64,000 nt of DNA, taken from the NCBI GenBank assembly GCA_040360365.1, contig CP136412.1, one strand, 5' to 3'. The position numbers and the translations under genes are program-made. Numbering within the stretch: position 1 is the first letter of the stretch; every line of letters begins with the position of its first letter. This stretch comes from Arcanobacterium_A hippocoleae_A. GTDB lineage: Bacteria; Actinomycetota; Actinomycetes; Actinomycetales; Actinomycetaceae. Under the pieces are notes generated by a model. That model was given only the letters and a program-made list of their open reading frames with translations. It was not told where the DNA came from and searched no databases. Positions 1 through 7,829 of the stretch are shown here, piece by piece.

Positions 1-11
1 ACGTCGAGCAA
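1..11 (-). CDS. rpoC: RNA polymerase beta' subunit, first codons only
   Basis: The last 11 bases on the minus strand read TTG CTC GAC GT, giving M-L-D-V, the conserved N-terminus of actinobacterial RpoC, which often starts at a non-ATG codon. A purine-rich ribosome site (GGAAGTAGGA) sits just upstream. The gene lies where rpoC is expected, about 100 bp downstream of rpoB on the same strand. Only three codons are visible, so the call rests on synteny plus this short match. Confidence 0.65.
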
Positions 12-61
12 GATTCCTACTTCCGAAGTTTTTACGCCGAGGCTTTAATTCTTATCCTGCA

Positions 62-97
62 GCTTGCCAAACGGCAGGCGTTTTCCGCTTGGCAAGC
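62..97 (-). other. Hairpin in the rpoB-rpoC gap
   Basis: GCTTGCCAA (62-70) and TTGGCAAGC (89-97) form a perfect 9-bp stem with an 18-nt loop between the rpoB stop and the rpoC start. No T-run follows on the minus strand, so this is more likely an RNA processing or stabilising hairpin than an intrinsic terminator. Confidence 0.45.
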
Positions 98-110
98 CGA
101 TATGCGCGGT

Positions 111-3100
111 TTAGAAATCCGCACCTGTCTGAAGATCTTCAAGACCTGTCTGAATTTGCGCAGATTGCGGGGCTTTGAAAGCATCCTCGTCAGTATCCTG
201 CAAATTAATCGAGTTACCGACGGAGTCAAGCGCTTCCACATTTAAGCACAGCGACCGCATTTCTTGAATCAAGACCTTGAATGACTCGGGAATACCGGGC
301 TCTGGGACGTTGTCGCCCTTCACGATTGCTTCATAAACTTTCACTCGGCCGACGGTGTCGTCAGACTTGATTGTGAGCATTTCCTGCAAAGTGTGAGCAG
401 CACCGTATGCTTCAAGCGCCCAAACTTCCATTTCACCAAAACGCTGCCCGCCGAACTGGGCTTTACCGCCAAGCGGCTGCTGGGTGACCATCGAGTAAGG
501 ACCGGTGGAACGGGCATGAATCTTGTCGTCAACCAGATGGTGCAGCTTCAGCATATACATATATCCGACTGAAACTGGTTCCGGGAACGGTTCACCAGTA
601 CGGCCGTCGAAAAGACGTGCTTTACCTGCGGCGTTAACCATGTGATCACCGTCGCGGTTCGGCAAAGTACATTTGAACAGACCGTTTAATTCGTCGGAGA
701 GCACACCGTCGAACACTGGTGTTGCAACGTTTTGCCGACCAGCGGTTTTTACTGCATTCTCTGGTAAACGCAAAGCCCATTCTTCACCGCGCTGGCGAGC
801 TTCGGTAGCATCCCAGCCTTGTGCGGCAATCCAGCCCAAGTGCAGTTCGAAAACCTGACCGAGATTCATTCGGGAAGGCACACCAAGCGGGTTCAAAACA
901 ATATCCACCGGGGTACCGTCTTCCATAAACGGCATATCTTCAAGCGGAAGAATCCGTGAAATCACACCTTTATTCCCGTGCCGGCCGGCCATTTTGTCGC
1001 CAATTGTGATCTTGCGCCGCTGTGCGATATAAACACGCACGGTTTGGCGCACATCAGCCGCAAGCTCGTCGTGATTATCAGAGTTGAATTCTTTCACTCC
1101 GATCACGATGCCGGACTCACCGTGCGGCACACGCAGTGAGGTGTCGCGAACTTCTTTTGCCTTTTCACCGAAGATTGCCCGCAGCAGGCGTTCTTCGCTG
1201 GTAAGCTCAGTTTCGCCTTTCGGTGTAATCTTGCCGACAAGAATGTCTCCTGCGTTTACTTCTGCACCGATTCGGATAATGCCGCGTTCGTCGAGATGCG
1301 AAAGCGTTTCTTCCGACACGTTCGGGATATCGCGCGTAATTTCTTCCGGACCAAGCTTTGTATCGCGGGCATCTACTTCATGTTCTTCGATATGAATTGA
1401 AGTCAGAATATCTTCAGACTGGCAACGCTGTGAAAGGATAATCGCATCCTCGTAGTTGTATCCGTTCCATGCCATAAACGCGACAAGCAGATTCTGGCCA
1501 AGGGCAAGCTCACCGCCAGCGGTTGCCGGGCCGTCGGCGATTAACGAGCCGCGCTCTACACGGTCGCCTTCAGAAACTGCGACACGCTGATTGGTGCAGT
1601 TTCCTGGATTTGACCGTTCAAACTTGGTCAGTTTGTAAATCTTGTAAGTACCGTCATCTTGTGCGACATGTACCGCATCGGCACTTACTTCTGTCACTAC
1701 ACCTGCAGCTTCCGCAACAGTGGCATCACGGCCGTCGACCGCTACCCGCGCTTCCATACCGGTACCCACAAGCGGAGCAACCGGGCGAATCAGCGGCACT
1801 GCCTGACGCTGCATGTTCGCGCCCATCAGTGCGCGGTTTGCGTCATCGTGCTCAAGGAATGGAATCATTGCCGTACCGACAGAACACATCTGACGTGCAG
1901 AAACGTCCATGTATCCTACTTCTGCCGGCGGAACAAGCGCCGGTTCGCCGCCGGGGAGACGGACAAGAACTTCCTCGTCTACAAAGTTTCCGTTTTCGTC
2001 AACTTTTGCAGATGCCTGTGCTACTGCGTAACGATCTTCATCGGCTGCATCGAGATAATCAATCTGATCAGTAACACGGCCGTCAACAACTTTCCGGTAC
2101 GGAGTTTCGATAAATCCGAATGCGTTTACCCGTCCATAAGACGCGAGCGAACCAATCAGACCAATGTTCGGACCTTCAGGTGTTTCAATCGGGCACATCC
2201 GGCCGTAGTGGGATGGATGCACGTCACGCACTTCCATTGATGCGCGGTCACGGGAAAGACCGCCCGGGCCAAGTGCAGAAAGACGACGGCGGTGGGTGAG
2301 ACCAGCAAGCGGATTGTTTTGATCCATAAACTGGGAAAGCTGTGAAGTTCCGAAGAATTCCTTAATTGCTGCCACGATTGGACGAATATTAATTAAGGAC
2401 GACGGTGTAATCGCTTCAGCTTCCTGCGTGGTCATGCGTTCGCGAACCATCCGATCAAGCCGGGAAAGTCCAGTGCGGACCTGATTTTGAATCAGCTCTC
2501 CTACTGCGCGAATCCGGCGGTTTCCGAAGTGGTCAATATCGTCGGTTTCGAGTACCACTTCGCGGCCGCCTTCGACGTTCACCAACTTCGCTTCGCCAGC
2601 ATGCAATGCCAAAAGGTAACGAAGGGTTGCGATGATATCGTCAAGTTTCAGCTGGCGAACAGTTGGGTCAATTTCCAGCCCGAGCTTCTTATTAATCTTA
2701 TAGCGGCCGACCTTAGTCAAATCGTAACGCTTGTTATTAAAGTAGAAGTTCTTCAGCAGATTCCGTCCAGCTTCTGCAGTTGGCGGTTCACCCGGACGAA
2801 GCTTGCGATAAAGATCTTGAAGCGCGCCCTCTTGGGTGTCAATTGTATCTTTTTCCAGAGTTTCAATCATCACTGGGAAATCCTTGAAAGTTTCCCGGAT
2901 TTCAGATTCGGTCATTCCGAGCGCTTTCAGGAAAATAGTGACTGACTGCTTGCGCTTGCGGTCGATACGAACGCCGACAATATCTTTCTTGTCAATCTCA
3001 AATTCGAGCCATGCACCGCGTGATGGGATAATCTTTGTCGCATAAATGAGCTTGTCTGTGCCCTTATCGACGGCACGCTCAAAGTACACACCTGGAGAAC

Positions 3101-3584
3101 GTACAAGCTGTGAAACAACCACACGTTCGGTTCCGTTAACGATGAACGTTCCCTGCGGAGTCATGATTGGGAAATCGCCAATGAACGTGGTCTGTGACTT
3201 AATTTCTCCAGTCTCGTAGTTTTGGAATTCTGCCGTCACATAAAGTGCAGCAGAATAGGTCATGTCTTTATCTTTGCACTCGTTAATCGAAGCTTTCTCA
3301 TCTTCAAGGTGCGGATTTGAAAGCACAAGACCCATCGTATGAGCAGTGTTCTCAATCGGAGAGACTTCGTCAAAGATTTCTTCAAGCCCAGATTTTTCGC
3401 CGGGATGCTCAGCTCGCCATTCGTCTGATCCAATCAACCAGCCATAGGAAGCAGTTTGGAGCGAGAGTAAATCTGGCACCCCCAACGGTTCGGTGAGTTT
3501 GGCGAAAGATACGCGGTTTGGTACAAGCTTGCCGTCTTTTACTAACGGTTTTTCAATATTTGATGAGGTGCGCGAAGCAGCCAA
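111..3584 (-). CDS. rpoB: DNA-directed RNA polymerase beta subunit
   Basis: Full-length RpoB of 1,157 residues, the usual actinobacterial size; with beta' it forms the RNA polymerase catalytic core. The start is TTG (TTG GCT GCT TCG), giving M-A-A-S-R, the standard actinobacterial N-terminus, preceded by GGAAGGA. The rifampicin region around residues 412-440 reads SQLSQFMDQNN followed by THRRRLSALGPGG with the susceptible residues at the classic positions. The C-terminal GKAQFGGQRFGEMEVWALEA block is intact. The reading frame is undisturbed over 3.5 kb, in contrast to many other genes in this window. It precedes rpoC in the same direction. Confidence 0.98.
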   Translation of the reverse strand: MAASRTSSNIEKPLVKDGKLVPNRVSFAKLTEPLGVPDLLSLQTASYGWLIGSDEWRAEHPGEKSGLEEIFDEVSPIENTAHTMGLVLSNPHLEDEKASINECKDKDMTYSAALYVTAEFQNYETGEIKSQTTFIGDFPIMTPQGTFIVNGTERVVVSQLVRSPGVYFERAVDKGTDKLIYATKIIPSRGAWLEFEIDKKDIVGVRIDRKRKQSVTIFLKALGMTESEIRETFKDFPVMIETLEKDTIDTQEGALQDLYRKLRPGEPPTAEAGRNLLKNFYFNNKRYDLTKVGRYKINKKLGLEIDPTVRQLKLDDIIATLRYLLALHAGEAKLVNVEGGREVVLETDDIDHFGNRRIRAVGELIQNQVRTGLSRLDRMVRERMTTQEAEAITPSSLINIRPIVAAIKEFFGTSQLSQFMDQNNPLAGLTHRRRLSALGPGGLSRDRASMEVRDVHPSHYGRMCPIETPEGPNIGLIGSLASYGRVNAFGFIETPYRKVVDGRVTDQIDYLDAADEDRYAVAQASAKVDENGNFVDEEVLVRLPGGEPALVPPAEVGYMDVSARQMCSVGTAMIPFLEHDDANRALMGANMQRQAVPLIRPVAPLVGTGMEARVAVDGRDATVAEAAGVVTEVSADAVHVAQDDGTYKIYKLTKFERSNPGNCTNQRVAVSEGDRVERGSLIADGPATAGGELALGQNLLVAFMAWNGYNYEDAIILSQRCQSEDILTSIHIEEHEVDARDTKLGPEEITRDIPNVSEETLSHLDERGIIRIGAEVNAGDILVGKITPKGETELTSEERLLRAIFGEKAKEVRDTSLRVPHGESGIVIGVKEFNSDNHDELAADVRQTVRVYIAQRRKITIGDKMAGRHGNKGVISRILPLEDMPFMEDGTPVDIVLNPLGVPSRMNLGQVFELHLGWIAAQGWDATEARQRGEEWALRLPENAVKTAGRQNVATPVFDGVLSDELNGLFKCTLPNRDGDHMVNAAGKARLFDGRTGEPFPEPVSVGYMYMLKLHHLVDDKIHARSTGPYSMVTQQPLGGKAQFGGQRFGEMEVWALEAYGAAHTLQEMLTIKSDDTVGRVKVYEAIVKGDNVPEPGIPESFKVLIQEMRSLCLNVEALDSVGNSINLQDTDEDAFKAPQSAQIQTGLEDLQTGADF

Positions 3585-4020
3585 AGGATTTTCCTTCCCT
3601 GAGTCCGGTAAGGCTTAAATTTTCCAGAATCTGCTTGTCGATCTTGGTTCCCTTGCTTATTGCATAATCCCGAGGTACTCAATCTGGCGAAGTTTCAACC
3701 AAAAGTACTCAATCAGAAGTATTAATAGCAAGTATCAACGTACAGACACTGCACAAATCTCAACTTTATCGAAATAGGGTAAACAAATCCAGCCCCAACC
3801 ACTATGGAAGAGGTCACAACACCTATGATTTTCGTAACCCTCGAAGCGCTGCAGCTGGTGTGAATGCCGCATCTTCATCGATATACGAAAATATTTAAAT
3901 CGGTAATACCTTAACATGCACTTTTCCATGCGCAAAACTTCGCCTGATTACCTGCCAATATTTTCGTGCATCCGAATTTTTGCGTATCCGAATTTTCATG
4001 CTTCCGATGTCTGCCCAAAC

Positions 4021-4340
4021 CGTAACTGACGGCAAAATGCTTGTGCGCCCACGTAAGTGATGGCGAAATCTGTATTTTTTAACGTAAGTGACGGCAAAAT
4101 CGGTGGTTTTGATTCCCGACGGGAAAGCCGTCGTTATCACGAGCCTATGACCTGCGAGAATGCAAACGCTTCTGCCGGCAAAAATCCCAACCCAAGTTCT
4201 TGCCGCCACTTACGTAACGAAAATAAGTTTCAGCCACTAGTTACGTAAAGTTTTCTACTTCCTGCCACCAGTTACGTAGTGAAATGACTTCTTGCCACCA
4301 CTTACGTAACTTTCTTAGTTCTTGCCACTTTCTTGTGTTA
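4021..4340. repeat. Cluster of ~18-bp interspersed repeats
   Basis: Core ACGTAAGTGRCGGCAAAA. Forward copies lie at 4021-4038, 4051-4069 and 4082-4100. Inverted copies lie near 4198-4217, 4231-4248, 4261-4279 and 4291-4310, with a degraded one at 4319-4336. The forward and inverted groups point toward each other around 4110-4190. Related copies occur in other gene-poor spacers near 6.3, 27.6 and 33.6 kb. Spacing is irregular, so this is not a CRISPR array. Confidence 0.7.
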
Positions 4341-4372
4341 GTGAAATAAAAAGCCGTATCTGTTCGGGTGGA

Positions 4373-4423
4373 AAGCGGTGTTTTTGTATAGATCAAGCCT
4401 GACCGCTATGCAAAACACCGCTT
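4373..4423. repeat. Imperfect 18-bp inverted repeat
   Basis: AAGCGGTGTTTTTGTATAG (4373-4391) and CTATGCAAAACACCGCTT (4406-4423) pair with one bulge and one G-U around a 14-nt loop. No coding region is next to it. It could be an RNA hairpin or a remnant of a small mobile element; no T-run marks it as a terminator. Confidence 0.5.
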
Positions 4424-4948
4424 GGAACCAGCCAAACCAGACCCAACTAAAAAGCACTGCATATTTTTGGGCTGCAAGACCGTATCCGTCGGATTAGTGA
4501 ACTGGGAAACACATATCATCCCGCCGTACTCAAGCTGAACCTAAGCAATCAAACCTCGAGCAGGAATTGAATATAAACCGGGATAAAACCAGAACAAGAC
4601 CATACAAGCAATTAAAAATACTTTCCATAAAATAATAACCGCTGCCCCTTCGCCACTTCCGCCGCGCCCTCACACCCATACACAAACAAACAAAAATCAG
4701 CATTCAGATGCAACTATTCCCTCCTGCTGAACATGTCAGCGAATCTGACCAATTCCACACTTAAATCCACAGTCCCCAAAAATCAGCAGAGCCATTAAAG
4801 CGAAATAGTCGAATTGTGGTATTTAATGCAATAGACTGGAAACAGCGCTTCGATGCAGCTGCGGAAAACGGGCAGCTGCAAGCAGCGAATTCAATTGATA
4901 CCGTTCGAAAGAACGGATGAATCACAGGTATATTTCGAAAGAAAAATA

Positions 4949-5971
4949 ATGAAAAAGACTATCTCCTTTGTTGTGCCTTGTTATAACTCGGCTGCCTATA
5001 TGGACGCTTGTATCAAGTCGCTGCTTGGCGGACCTGATGTGGAAGTAATAATTGTTGATGACGGTTCCACAAAAGATAACACAGCGCAGAAAGCCGATGA
5101 ATGGGCTGCACGGTATCCGGATATTATACGTGTGGTACATCAGGAAAATTCCGGGCACGGCGGTGCAGTAATGGCCGGACTGCACGCAGCAACCGGTACT
5201 TATTTCAAGGTTGTAGACTCCGATGATTGGCTGGATACGCATGCCCGTGATTTACTTTTGCTGAAACTTCGCAGCTTTATCCAAAATGATCAAAACGTCG
5301 ATTTGGTTGTTACAAACTATGTGTATGAGCATGTCGCAAGCGGTACTCAGAAAGTGATTCGGTACCACGGAGCTTTACCGACTAACCGTTTAATTGATTG
5401 GCAAGGGATCGGGCATTTTTCTATTGGGCAGCACCTGTTAATGCATGCTTCCACGTTCCGCACAAAAGTACTCCGTGAGTCCGGTCTCGAACTTCCAAAG
5501 CACACTTTCTATGTCGATAACATTTATGTATTCCACACTCTCCCGCATGTAAAGAGTTTGTTCTATTTACCTGTTGATCTTTATCGTTATTTTATTGGCA
5601 GAGAAGATCAGTCAGTCAACGAATCTGTGATGGTTGGCCGGCTCGACCAGCAAATGCGTGTAACCAAACTGCTGGTTAGTGCGTATCATGTTCCGAAAGA
5701 TATTGAGAGTCCGAAGCTTGCAAAATACATGATGCATTTTCTTTCGCTGATTGTAGCAGCGTCTTCTTCACTTGCGAATGTCAGCCCGCATGATAACGCT
5801 GCGGAATTAAAGGCGCAAATGTGGCGTGATATTTACGCGCACGATGTGCAAATGGCAAAGCAGATTTCACGCAACCCGCTGGTATTTGGTGCAAATTTGA
5901 AAACCCGTACCGGTAAGAAGCTTGGGATAAGTCTTTATCGGATTGCGCAAAAGCTTTACCGTTTTAATTAA
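4949..5971 (+). CDS. Family 2 glycosyltransferase
   Basis: A 340-residue GT-A fold glycosyltransferase. The N-terminus MKKTISFVVPCYN and the DDGS motif near residue 40 bind the nucleotide sugar; SGHGGAVMAGL and VDSDDWLD (DxD-type metal site, about residues 85-92) follow. No membrane segment is evident, so it probably acts at the inner face of the membrane on cell-wall polysaccharide or glycolipid. I start it at the ATG at 4949, where GT2 homology begins, although the frame is open upstream to 4853. It stands alone between two spacers with its own downstream terminator, so substrate and acceptor cannot be inferred. Confidence 0.85.
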   Translation: MKKTISFVVPCYNSAAYMDACIKSLLGGPDVEVIIVDDGSTKDNTAQKADEWAARYPDIIRVVHQENSGHGGAVMAGLHAATGTYFKVVDSDDWLDTHARDLLLLKLRSFIQNDQNVDLVVTNYVYEHVASGTQKVIRYHGALPTNRLIDWQGIGHFSIGQHLLMHASTFRTKVLRESGLELPKHTFYVDNIYVFHTLPHVKSLFYLPVDLYRYFIGREDQSVNESVMVGRLDQQMRVTKLLVSAYHVPKDIESPKLAKYMMHFLSLIVAASSSLANVSPHDNAAELKAQMWRDIYAHDVQMAKQISRNPLVFGANLKTRTGKKLGISLYRIAQKLYRFN

Positions 5972-6030
5972 TCTTTTTCTTTCATTAACTGTGATACCGG
6001 AGAAGCTCGGTGTTTTCACCGGAAATATCA

Positions 6031-6065
6031 AATAGCTCAGTTCCGATTGGTACTGGGCTATTTTC
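6031..6065 (+). terminator. Rho-independent terminator after the glycosyltransferase
   Basis: AATAGCTCAGT (6031-6041) pairs with ACTGGGCTATT (6052-6062), 11 bp including one G-U, with a 10-nt loop and a TTTT tract immediately after. Confidence 0.75.
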
Positions 6066-6312
6066 TGTCAGCGGTACTGGGAGCGGTTTTAGTTTCGAAA
6101 ATTTCGGTAATTCGGCGTTTGCATCAGTCTTTGTGTAAGTCTGGGCAGTCTAGATTTTTTGAGCCGTCTAATTGGGCTTTCGCAAGACTGTCCGCGATTA
6201 ACTTTACGACTTTTCGGATTTTTTGCGGCGAGTGCCGGAGCTCAGGCGGCGGTAAGGCGGCAGTGAGGCGGCGGTAATCTCGAGTAACTTATGGTGTAAT
6301 CGCTGCAGGTTT

Positions 6313-6460
6313 ATCTAACCGACGGCAAATGTGCAGAAACTTACGTAAGCGGCAGCGTAATAGGCGGTTTTATTTCACGACGGCATTCTTTGCCGGTATT
6401 ATGCGCCGGTGACCAGCATAAACCTAGGCTTCCCCGACGGAGATAATCGTGCCCCGGTTC
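6313..6460. repeat. Degenerate copies of the interspersed repeat
   Basis: ACTTACGTAAGCGGCAGCG (6339-6357) matches the ~18-bp repeat of the 4.0-4.3 kb cluster; weaker relatives are ACCGACGGCAAAT near 6318 and an inverted form TTCTTACCGCTAGTGAC near 6459. Confidence 0.45.
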
Positions 6461-7254
6461 TTACCGCTAGTGACACAGCAGGAATACGGTATTACATCAC
6501 TTGTATCGCGCCAAATTCTTCCGTTGTTAATTCACATTGTTAATTCAAATCGCGAAATTAACTTCCCAGCGGTAGTTGTATGAAGTTTTCTAGTCATTTT
6601 CACCGGCTGCACAGCGAGAAATAACTCTTGCTGTTTGATATGCCCGATTGCCGAAGGCACCGGGATATGGAATCGGCTTATCAGCACACAAAACGGCCGC
6701 AAGTTCACGTGAATAATGGCGAAGCGGGCGCCGGGTTTTGCTGCACACCCTCCGTGCTCCTTGAAGTAGATAAGTAACAGCGGAGCAGGCGCGGGATTTT
6801 GGGTTGAGTTTGGTTATTTTGTTTTAAACATTGGTTTACAATTTCTAGTTGAAAATGTGACATTTGAAATAAATGGTGGCAGCCCCGGTAATAATTCGAT
6901 AGATTACGGGCGATAGTGTTGAATACTTTAAGGGTTCGGGGTGATTGCGCTGATTATAAACCTACTTCCGCCCCAGCAGTGCTTTGCTCGGGGGGAGCAG
7001 TATTTTCGTGTTTTAACTTCACTGTCTGAACTGCTTTCATTTCAGCCCGGTTATCCTATCGCAGCGCGCCGCATTTTCCGCTGTATTCTCTTCGCTTCAT
7101 CTCTGCATACTTCGTTTTTGCGTCCCCCTGTTTTTCTTGTAGTTTGCGACAGAAAATTTGTAAACTTTTTCATCTTTTTCTTGGAAAGCTGCTTGCCGGC
7201 CCTGATACTAGTGCCGGTACGGCTGGCAGTACAAGTAATGCTGGAGATACGGTG

Positions 7255-7284
7255 AAACCTGATTTTTGGGACAAAATCAGGTTT
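7255..7284. repeat. Perfect 12-bp palindrome
   Basis: AAACCTGATTTT (7255-7266) and AAAATCAGGTTT (7273-7284) are exact inverted copies separated by 6 nt, in a region without genes. No T-run follows on either strand. Confidence 0.55.
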
Positions 7285-7829
7285 GCGGATACTATCGGAT
7301 ACGAAAATTTTTCTTGCAGCAAGTTTTCCGCCGCGGCGGGTTTGCATCCTACATTTAATATGCATGTTTTACGCGACGGCGCAGTCGGAGATAGTCACTG
7401 TGAAATGCTGATTTGGATTTGCGCTAAATATGTGCTGGTGACGGCTTTTATCTTGCGGATTTTGGTTTCTGGTTTTTTGCAAGTTTTGTTGACGGCAGTG
7501 CAATTGCAAGGATGCGGTCTGATGCAAAGAGAAGGGCGGCGCTGTTAAGTACTAAATTTTTTGCGGTGAAGAAGTTTGGAGCAGACAACACTCTAGATGT
7601 CAATTAAATAAATTGCCGCGGATAATTTCACCTCTACCAGCATGGTAATTACACTATTACGGGTGCATCATGATGCACATTTTAAACTTATGAAGATTTC
7701 TTTGGACGAAACAGTTCTTAAATTATCTTCCGAGATTACTTTTCGGAATTTATTTATTTATCGCGAGTTCATTTAAAGCTTCATTTTGCAAAATACACAT
7801 ATCAATAAATTAAAAGGAGTTGGTTCGTT

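Larger units (their letters stand above)
3585..4948. other. Gene-poor spacer upstream of rpoB
   Basis: I see no convincing coding region in these 1.36 kb. The stretch should carry the rpoB promoter and the promoter of the plus-strand glycosyltransferase. It also holds a cluster of short repeats (about 4021-4340) and an imperfect inverted repeat (4373-4423), listed separately. Short reading frames here lack ribosome sites and protein-like composition. Confidence 0.6.
5972..7829. other. 1.9 kb gene-poor spacer
   Basis: No reading frame here looks like a real protein; candidates (for example 7144-7548, plus) have unusual composition and no recognisable domain. The stretch holds the terminator at 6031-6065, degenerate copies of the interspersed repeat (about 6313-6460), an orphan palindrome (7255-7284) and, at its right end, the promoter and AAAGGAG ribosome site of the surface-protein gene. 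Confidence 0.55.

Noticed and set aside
1523..2240. Plus-strand proteins opposite rpoB
   Set aside because: They lie wholly antisense to a conserved essential gene and have Cys/Arg/His-rich composition typical of shadow frames.
2290..2360. Rifampicin resistance change in rpoB
   Set aside because: The rifampicin region carries the usual susceptible residues (including the Ser in RRLSALG).
4021..4340. CRISPR-like array
   Set aside because: Repeats are short, irregularly spaced, change orientation midway and are degenerate; no cas genes are nearby.
7144..7548. A 134-codon plus-strand gene in the 6-7.8 kb spacer
   Set aside because: Odd composition, no ribosome site, no domain; overlaps a palindrome.
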